A DNA stretch of 11,923 nt. Source: CAYWNA01 sp964459305 (GTDB lineage Bacteria > Planctomycetota > Planctomycetia > Pirellulales > Pirellulaceae). This document shows, piece by piece, positions 6,785 through 11,923 of this stretch. The translations under genes were made by a program, and so were the position numbers. How positions within the stretch are numbered: the first letter of the stretch is position 1; every line of letters begins with the position of its first letter. The stretch is from NCBI GenBank assembly GCA_964459305.1, contig CAYWNA010000345.1, positions 1 to 11,923 of the forward strand, given 5' to 3'. The notes under the pieces are model-generated. The model saw only the letters and a program-made list of their open reading frames with translations. It made no database searches and was not told where the DNA came from.

Positions 6785-6865
6785 TTGGCCATTGTCGTGA
6801 GTGAAACAGGACCATCCGAGCATGTGGAGACGTTTGTCCGGCGAATCGACATGGGAGTTCACTGA
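6785..6865 (+). pseudogene. Possible truncated start of a PIN-domain toxin partner
   Basis: Three nt after the UPF0175 stop, a TTG-initiated frame reads (M)AIVVSETGPSEHVETFVRR and ends at TGA 6863-6865, 26 codons in all. The first nine residues resemble the start of PIN proteins that accompany UPF0175 (pattern IVVSDTSPL), with the conserved Asp replaced by Glu. After GP the similarity is lost, and the frame's last codons run into the 3' end of the convergent hydrolase gene. No metal-binding PIN residues could fit, so if real it is a dead stub. It is very short and may be coincidence. Confidence 0.35.
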
Positions 6866-9800
6866 CAACTTGCCGCGACACAGCCAACACCGTGCGGGCC
6901 GATTTCCAGGTGGATTATGTCTCGGCTGTCCTTGGTATGGACCTCTGCGGGGCAATCGTGCCAAGCGTCGCGATACGTCGTGCCGTCGCGGTGCGGCAGG
7001 CAGAGGATAGGACCGCGGACGGTACGGTGCCGCGAATTGTAGAATGTGTAGACCGTCTTCTTTTCGAATGGAAACGCGTTCGCATACACGCCGCCGCGCT
7101 CAGTGGGAACGAGCGGGACGGGATCGGGGGCGGTAAAGGCATCGCGGTGTTCGCGGAGAATTCGGTAGCAGCGGCGGATTTCCGCGAGCGTTTCCGGCTC
7201 GAACCATTCGGTAGCCGGGCCCTCCAGCCAGATCGCCTCGCCGTTGAAGAAGATCCAGCGGATACCAGTGGCCCAACTGCCCGTAGGCTTGTCGCAGTAG
7301 AGGATCTCGATCGTCTTGAAATCGGGCACAGCAAAGCGGAACAGATTCAACGGCGTTTGCGTTTGCGACCGCTGGGCGGAGAACATGGAGTAGGTGAAGC
7401 TGCCGTCCTGGTACTGAGAGGTTACGTCGACAGGCGATTCCTCCGTGTAGAGGGCAACGTTCGACTTCGCCGCTTCGATCCGCTCGCGCACGGTTCGCGT
7501 TGTATCTCGCTCAGTGCGGACTGCGTAGCTGGGAACGGGATGAGCGTGATCCGGAGCCCAGCAGTCTTTGTAGCTGCCCGCAAATCCGAATTGGTCCAGG
7601 TACATCCCGTCCACGTCCAGTTCACGCACCTTGGTCGCATAAGTCGACGCCTGAACCTCGCGCCATGCATCGACGCCGGGACAGACGAACATCTCGGTGC
7701 TGTCCGGCCAGTACTGGCCTTGACGGTCGGATCCGACAAGCTGCCAACGGCGACCGAACTGCCGGCCCAGCTTGCCCCGTTCCTGGAGCAGATAGCCTTC
7801 GATGTAGAGTCCGACATGAATGCCCTGGGCCTGCACGCCGGCAATCGCTTTCTGCAGACCCTCGCGGCCGCCCGCGAGGTAGTCATAGGGCGAGTGGTCA
7901 CCCGTGCGGCCATAGATCCGTCCGAGGCCGGGACATGAGCCCCAATCGAAAAGGTGCAGGTAGTCAATACCGCCGAATTCTTGGCGCGCCTCCTCGACCG
8001 CCCGTTGCAAGTCGAGCTTGCCGGCGCCGGCGTCATACAACGGATCGTGGCCCCACAGGAATCGCTGGCGAAAATTGAACACCTCGCGGAACCAAGGCTT
8101 TCGTGGCGATACGGGACGGTACCACTCGGACAGCCATCGGCGGTACGCCTGAAGCCCTCGATGCCAGTCGCCATCGGTGGCCGACAGGATCGTCCGCGGC
8201 GTCTCGAAAGTCTCGCTGGGAGCGAGTTTCACACCTGGGTATTCCACGCCCATGGTGAATGCACCGCCTTGCTTCTCAAGCAGATAACGCTTTCGCACAC
8301 AAGCCGTGTCCTCGGTCCGCAGGGTCAATCCGCGGCCACAAGCCGGCGCAAACGTGTCCATGAACTGAACCGGAAACAAGCCGCAGTACCGCTCACGGTA
8401 GGAACACGGCCGGTTGTCAAAAGCGGCTCCGCGCCGCGGCAGAAGGTACCAAGCGTCTTCGGCCCGCTCGGACAGACGATACGGGCCAATGGCAGGTGCA
8501 GTCAGATCGACGATGCGCTCCTTGTCGGTAGTGTTCTCCATTCGAACGACCAGGGAATACTCCGCCTCACTGACTCGTTGAAGGTCTGTTGAGACTTGAA
8601 TACCACTTTCGGCCACATCCTCTTTGCCATCGACTTTCAGCGTAACCATCGGGCATGGCTCGCCGAGGCAGTTCCAGCCCGAAGGCAGGCAAACGAGGCG
8701 TTTGAGAATCGGTGATCCGCCCGATTGGACATCCAGTTCCAGTGAAACCTGCCGCCGTGCCGCAGCTCGAGCAATGCGGAGCGGCGAGGTTTCCTCCAAT
8801 GCCTCTGGAACAAGGCGATCTGCGGTGGTGCGAGCGGTGATCGCGGCCACAGCAAACCCGGCCTGTCGCGATCGATCGCAAAGCACGACCGCTGCCAGCG
8901 GCGTTGATTGGTCGGTCGCCGCCACGACGACCTGCACGCCTGAGGCGACGCCAAACTGCCGAGTGGTCAAGTTCATGGGCAAACACTCGTCGATCGTGCC
9001 GTCCGCATATTCCAATCGCAGGCGAAACCGGTCCACGTCGCGGACCGCCCGCAGGCGTCCGCTGCCGTATGGCGGTTCTTCCATGCCGGTCATTGCGGCC
9101 AACATCAAGATGAAGACTTCGCTGGCCCGTGCATTCATCGGGAACCGAGTTTCAGTTTTCTGACGCACCGGCGTAGTGGCCAAGTCGGTGTCGTCCGTGA
9201 CCAGTTGAAATGGGATTCCCTCGACAGTCATCTCCGGCCCGTCGAACCATCGATCGATTCGCAGGTGCCTGCACCACGTGCGACTTTCGCCGCTGGCCAA
9301 TGTTGCCAACGGCACCGCGCGGAATCCTCTCCAATCGACATCGCGCGAGCTGGCAACCGCATCGCCGAGCCGACCAAGCGGCCGGTGATTGGTCAGCCGT
9401 AGATCGCTAACTTCCAGCGTTGCGCCCGGCTCAGCCGCCTGCACTTGCACGGCCAGCGTGTCAACCACCGGCAATTTTGCCGCCACACGGCGATTATCGA
9501 TCACGAGCGTATGCCAGCGACCGTCACAGGCCAGTTCCTCGGCCGGTACCAACGCTCGGTACGCGGACTGTCCATTCGGCGTCGTGCCAGTCCCGCACAC
9601 TGCATAATCGCCCACTGGCCGCGCGCCGATCGCCCGATAACGAATTGCCACGTAGCGCCAGGCCTCAAGCTCGATCGAAGCCGGAAGATCCCACGACCAT
9701 TTCATGCCACAACCCGGCACAGCGACGCGAAACGTGGTTCCGTCTTCGTTCTTCGAAACGCGTTGATCCGCTTCTGCCACAGGGTTGGCGAGCCAACTTG

Positions 9801-10419
9801 GCTGGGCCATCCACGTTGCTTCGGCCAGTGGTGCAATCCAGTCGTCTTTGGGCGGTTTGGCCTGCGTTCGCTGGATGATCTCGGCGTTTTCCGGCGGTAC
9901 GTCGACCAGCACGATCGACTTCAGCCACAACCTCGCATTTGCCTTGCCGCCGGCCTGCACTTGGACCGCCAACTTGGTTACTTCGTCGGCACGCGTCAGC
10001 TCCGTCAAGTCGACCGCCGCCACGTGCCACTGACCGTCGGCCACCACATCGCACAGCCGAACGGCGTTCAGTTCCTTGTCCGAAATGCCATCGTCTAGAT
10101 AGACAAGATAATCCGTTCGATCCGTGTTCAGGTTCTCCGCCCGGTAGTGGACGACCAAATAGGGAAACTCGTCCAGCAGAATCGCTGGCATTGCAGCGGA
10201 CCACTTCATCCCACGCCCAACTTCGTAGACCCCGAAACAGGCCGCCGAATCGTCTTGCACGAGCGACGGCGAATTCGTCGGATTGCCCAGCCATGAAGGC
10301 TCAGCAGTCCAGCGCGAAAGGTCATCAAACCGTTCTGACCACCAAAGATCGTCAAGGTCGCCCGCTCCGGCGACAGACGTGGCAACAACGGCCAGAGTAG
10401 ACAGCCAAGCCTTGAACAT
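6859..10419 (-). CDS. Large secreted glycoside-hydrolase-like protein (DUF6259-like TIM barrel) with two tandem N-terminal domains
   Basis: 1186 aa with a signal peptide at residues 1-20 (MFKAWLSTLAVVATSVAGAG). Residues about 37-175 and 203-346 are two diverged copies of one beta-rich domain: WTAEPSWLGNP / WMAQPSWLANP, GRGMKWSAAMPA / GCGMKWSWDLPA, YLVVHYRA / YVAIRYRA, DGQWHVAAVDL / DGRWHTLVIDN, KLAVQVQAG / TLAVQVQAA. They are probably carbohydrate-binding. Residues about 360-760 are further beta-sandwich. Residues about 770-1090 look like a TIM barrel: WGHDPLYD, YLHLFDWGSCPG, GIHVGLYIEGYLL, VDGMYLDQFG (D937, D942) and YTEESPVD (E993, E994). These acids are plausible catalytic nucleophile and acid/base by analogy with related barrels, not proven. 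Residues about 1100-1180 form a closing beta domain. Substrate unknown; the co-directional fucosidase upstream suggests a fucose-containing glycan. A degraded copy of residues 693-727 lies at 2562-2668. Confidence 0.7.
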   Translation of the reverse strand: MFKAWLSTLAVVATSVAGAGDLDDLWWSERFDDLSRWTAEPSWLGNPTNSPSLVQDDSAACFGVYEVGRGMKWSAAMPAILLDEFPYLVVHYRAENLNTDRTDYLVYLDDGISDKELNAVRLCDVVADGQWHVAAVDLTELTRADEVTKLAVQVQAGGKANARLWLKSIVLVDVPPENAEIIQRTQAKPPKDDWIAPLAEATWMAQPSWLANPVAEADQRVSKNEDGTTFRVAVPGCGMKWSWDLPASIELEAWRYVAIRYRAIGARPVGDYAVCGTGTTPNGQSAYRALVPAEELACDGRWHTLVIDNRRVAAKLPVVDTLAVQVQAAEPGATLEVSDLRLTNHRPLGRLGDAVASSRDVDWRGFRAVPLATLASGESRTWCRHLRIDRWFDGPEMTVEGIPFQLVTDDTDLATTPVRQKTETRFPMNARASEVFILMLAAMTGMEEPPYGSGRLRAVRDVDRFRLRLEYADGTIDECLPMNLTTRQFGVASGVQVVVAATDQSTPLAAVVLCDRSRQAGFAVAAITARTTADRLVPEALEETSPLRIARAAARRQVSLELDVQSGGSPILKRLVCLPSGWNCLGEPCPMVTLKVDGKEDVAESGIQVSTDLQRVSEAEYSLVVRMENTTDKERIVDLTAPAIGPYRLSERAEDAWYLLPRRGAAFDNRPCSYRERYCGLFPVQFMDTFAPACGRGLTLRTEDTACVRKRYLLEKQGGAFTMGVEYPGVKLAPSETFETPRTILSATDGDWHRGLQAYRRWLSEWYRPVSPRKPWFREVFNFRQRFLWGHDPLYDAGAGKLDLQRAVEEARQEFGGIDYLHLFDWGSCPGLGRIYGRTGDHSPYDYLAGGREGLQKAIAGVQAQGIHVGLYIEGYLLQERGKLGRQFGRRWQLVGSDRQGQYWPDSTEMFVCPGVDAWREVQASTYATKVRELDVDGMYLDQFGFAGSYKDCWAPDHAHPVPSYAVRTERDTTRTVRERIEAAKSNVALYTEESPVDVTSQYQDGSFTYSMFSAQRSQTQTPLNLFRFAVPDFKTIEILYCDKPTGSWATGIRWIFFNGEAIWLEGPATEWFEPETLAEIRRCYRILREHRDAFTAPDPVPLVPTERGGVYANAFPFEKKTVYTFYNSRHRTVRGPILCLPHRDGTTYRDAWHDCPAEVHTKDSRDIIHLEIGPHGVGCVAASCQ

Positions 10420-10422
10420 TTG

Positions 10423-10433
10423 GGGGATCCCCT
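10423..10433 (-). promoter_or_regulatory. Palindrome overlapping the likely Shine-Dalgarno of the large hydrolase gene
   Basis: GGGGATCCCC (10423-10432) is a perfect palindrome. On the minus strand AGGGG (10429-10433) lies 9 nt before the ATG at 10419 and is the best ribosome binding candidate. Pairing of this G run with the adjacent C run could hide it, but the loop would be only 2-4 nt, so the effect is speculative. Confidence 0.3.
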
Positions 10434-10515
10434 AGATGCTGATGAAAGAAGATACAGGAGCCCTCGGAATAGGCTGTTCAAAGGAACCAGATCGACAAGC
10501 AACGGTCTTGGGCCA

Positions 10516-10589
10516 ATATTCTTGCCAACCATGTTCTTGCCCTGACCGAGTACAAAAAAGCAAGGCAAGAACATCATAGGCAAGAATAT
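10516..10589. repeat. Two-stage inverted repeat with TTCTTGCC / GGCAAGAA arms
   Basis: ATATTCTTGCC (10516-10526) pairs perfectly with GGCAAGAATAT (10579-10589), and ATGTTCTTGCC (10531-10541) with GGCAAGAACAT (10564-10574). The stems are separated by a symmetrical 4x4 internal loop, and the end loop is 22 nt. Each arm is a direct repeat with 15-bp period. It begins 22 nt past the fucosidase stop and ends 97 nt before the next start codon, so it could serve as a terminator or mRNA-stabilising hairpin. There is no T tract on the minus strand directly after it. Translated, it gives low-complexity FLPMMFLP / GKNMVGKNI strings that I recall from spurious hypothetical proteins, suggesting a dispersed repeat family. 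Confidence 0.75.
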
Positions 10590-10611
10590 GCTGTTGCTTA
10601 CCGGACATAAC

Positions 10612-11922
10612 CTACTTCGGCGAACTGTACACCTCGATCGTTGAAAGCGTGGGACAAGCAAGACAACTGGTTAGATTGACCCGCAGCCGGTCGGCTTTCA
10701 CTCGCAGCGTGCGAAGGATGCGTCGCGGTCCGATCGTTTCTCCCTTGGCGATCTGTTGCCATTTGCCGTCGACGCGTGCATCGATTTCGAACGATTCCAC
10801 ACGTTGTCCGAGCTGTACGTACTCTTGTACGCGCACGCGATCGAACTCGGCCATCTGGCCTAAATCGACTTCCAACACGGCCTGACGCACGTTGTCGTCA
10901 GCGGCCCAGTAGCTGGTTCGGTCGCCGTCGGTCAGAAGCTGCGCCGCGAAGCGATCAGAATTGCCGCGCACGTTGTCAGCACTCGCCGGTTTGCCTTTGG
11001 CGAGGTCCGTCTTGAACGTTTCTCGCAAGACGCCGCCAAGCTCTGCCAAACGCTGAACATCGATCTCGTGGAACAGGCCGCGGCGATCGGGCGGGACGTT
11101 CAGCAGTAGATTGCAGCCGAGGCCGACACTGGCGTAGTAGATGTCCAGAAGCTGGTCGAGCGATTTCACTTTCTCATTCTGCGATTCGTGCCAGAACCAG
11201 CCGGGACGAATCGACACGTCCACCTCGGCGGGCACCCAATGCATGCCCTTTTTGTCGCCGTGCCAGAGTGAGTTGCGATCGGAGATTCCCGGCCATCGGC
11301 CTTCGCGATTGAACGTGGCCCAGTTCGGGTCGTATCCAAATCCGCGCTCGTTACCCACCCAGCGAATGTCGGGGCCGGCGTCACTGAACCGAATGCAGTT
11401 GGGCTGCAATTCGCGAACCAACTTCCACGTGGTGTCCCAGTCGTAGTACGTCTTCCCGTCAATGCGCCGGGTCTCCCGCGCGCCGCCGTAGTACCCGGAA
11501 CCGCCGTTGGCTCCGTCGTACCACGTTTCGAATACCTCGCCGTAATTCGTCAACAGCTCACGCATCTGATTGCGATAGTACTCGACGTAAGCAGGGCGCG
11601 CGTACTCGGCATGGTTGCGATCCCACGGCGAGAGATAGAGGCCGAGCTTCAACCCGTGCTTCTTGCATGCCTCAGAAAGCTCCTTGACCACATCGCCCTT
11701 GCCATCCTTCCAGGGAGCGTTCCTCACCGAGTGTTCCGTGTACTGGCTGGGCCAAAGGCAGAAACCGTCGTGGTGCTTGGCCGTCAAGATCAGCGCCTTC
11801 ATTCCCGATTGCTTGGCGACCCGGGCCCACTGTTCGATGTCCGCTCCCGATGGATTGAACAAATCGGGCGATTCCTCGCCACCGCCCCATTCCCGATCGG
11901 TAAAGGTGTTGATGGTGAAATG
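10612..11922 (-). CDS. Alpha-L-fucosidase (GH29) with C-terminal F5/8-type domain (N-terminus outside window)
   Basis: 436 aa are visible; the frame enters from the right edge already coding (HFTINTFTDREWGGGEESPD), so the signal peptide and first strand are missing. GH29 hallmarks: WARVAKQSGMKALILTAKHH followed by DGFCLW, LGLYLSPWDRN, and VFETWYDGANGG, whose Asp (codon 11515-11517) is at the GH29 nucleophile position. GNERGFGYDP, HWVPAEVDVSIRPGWFWH and NLLLNVPPDRRG follow. The enzyme removes terminal L-fucose with retention. NTFTDREWG and the W-Y-D-G-A-N-G-G block are closer to the 1,3/1,4-selective subfamily, a guess. Visible residues about 306-434 look like an F5/8 type C (discoidin/CBM32-like) domain: ASADNVRGNSDRFAAQLLTD, YWAADD, AVLEVDLGQMAEFDRVRVQE. 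The stop TAG at 10612-10614 is followed by a strong inverted repeat, then the co-directional large hydrolase. Confidence 0.92.
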   Translation of the reverse strand, partial: HFTINTFTDREWGGGEESPDLFNPSGADIEQWARVAKQSGMKALILTAKHHDGFCLWPSQYTEHSVRNAPWKDGKGDVVKELSEACKKHGLKLGLYLSPWDRNHAEYARPAYVEYYRNQMRELLTNYGEVFETWYDGANGGSGYYGGARETRRIDGKTYYDWDTTWKLVRELQPNCIRFSDAGPDIRWVGNERGFGYDPNWATFNREGRWPGISDRNSLWHGDKKGMHWVPAEVDVSIRPGWFWHESQNEKVKSLDQLLDIYYASVGLGCNLLLNVPPDRRGLFHEIDVQRLAELGGVLRETFKTDLAKGKPASADNVRGNSDRFAAQLLTDGDRTSYWAADDNVRQAVLEVDLGQMAEFDRVRVQEYVQLGQRVESFEIDARVDGKWQQIAKGETIGPRRILRTLRVKADRLRVNLTSCLACPTLSTIEVYSSPK

Positions 11923-11923
11923 A

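Noticed and set aside
6892..7938. Plus-strand open frame of 348 codons
   Set aside because: Antisense shadow of the hydrolase gene. Composition is typical of a reverse-complement frame, with no domain or good ribosome binding site.
10206..10661. Minus-strand frame of 151 codons with FLPMMFLP and GKNMVGKNI
   Set aside because: It reads through the two-stage hairpin and into both neighbouring genes out of frame. The repetitive peptide is a by-product of the inverted repeat.
1..11923. CRISPR array, tRNA, rRNA or complete insertion sequence
   Set aside because: No regularly spaced direct repeats with unique spacers, no cloverleaf-like sequence and no transposase reading frame were recognised.

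Overview
The window looks like a stretch of a planctomycete-type chromosome (Planctomycetota, possibly Pirellulales-like). Four things suggest this: a HzsA-related protein combining a LamG-like domain, a beta-propeller and c-type haem sites; a neighbouring alpha-L-fucosidase and a very large secreted glycoside-hydrolase-like protein; moderately high GC; and several short palindromic intergenic repeats of a kind I associate with this phylum. The assignment is inference from gene content. There is no rRNA or other marker gene.

Layout from left to right. (1) 1-2435, minus strand: secreted HzsA-related LamG/beta-propeller/cytochrome c protein, with its C-terminus beyond the left edge. (2) 2436-2939: a 504-bp gene graveyard. 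It holds a short GGCGA/TCGCC hairpin in the leader of gene 1, a 107-bp frameshifted fragment that is about 84% identical to the inside of the large hydrolase gene 5.7 kb away, and a stop-interrupted plus-strand remnant resembling an amidohydrolase C-terminus. (3) 2940-5954, plus: a stand-alone MmeI-like type IIL restriction-modification enzyme, with nuclease, methyltransferase and target recognition in one chain. (4) 5955-6532: no gene, but two convergent copies of a three-hairpin interspersed repeat with compensatory base changes. (5) 6533-6781, plus: a UPF0175-family small protein (antitoxin-like). It is followed by what looks like only the first ten or so codons of its usual PIN-domain partner. 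(6) 6859-10419, minus: secreted 1186-aa protein with two tandem N-terminal beta-sandwich-like repeats and a C-terminal TIM-barrel-like hydrolase domain. (7) 10420-10611: a two-stage 11+11-bp inverted repeat just after the fucosidase gene. (8) 10612-11922, minus: alpha-L-fucosidase (GH29) with a C-terminal F5/8-type carbohydrate-binding domain, its N-terminus beyond the right edge.

How the genes fit together: the two right-hand genes are co-directional and both probably act on exported glycans, so that half reads as a carbohydrate-degradation locus. The middle (about 2.5-6.85 kb) reads as an accessory segment: solitary restriction-modification gene, orphan antitoxin-like gene, gene debris and palindromic repeats. 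The hydrolase fragment at 2562-2668 and its intact counterpart at 8243-8348 lie in direct orientation on either side of this segment. I see no tRNA, rRNA, CRISPR array or complete insertion sequence. I did not find a clearly new multi-gene system. The least explained items are the covarying repeat pair, the two-stage hairpin and the rearranged debris upstream of the restriction-modification gene.
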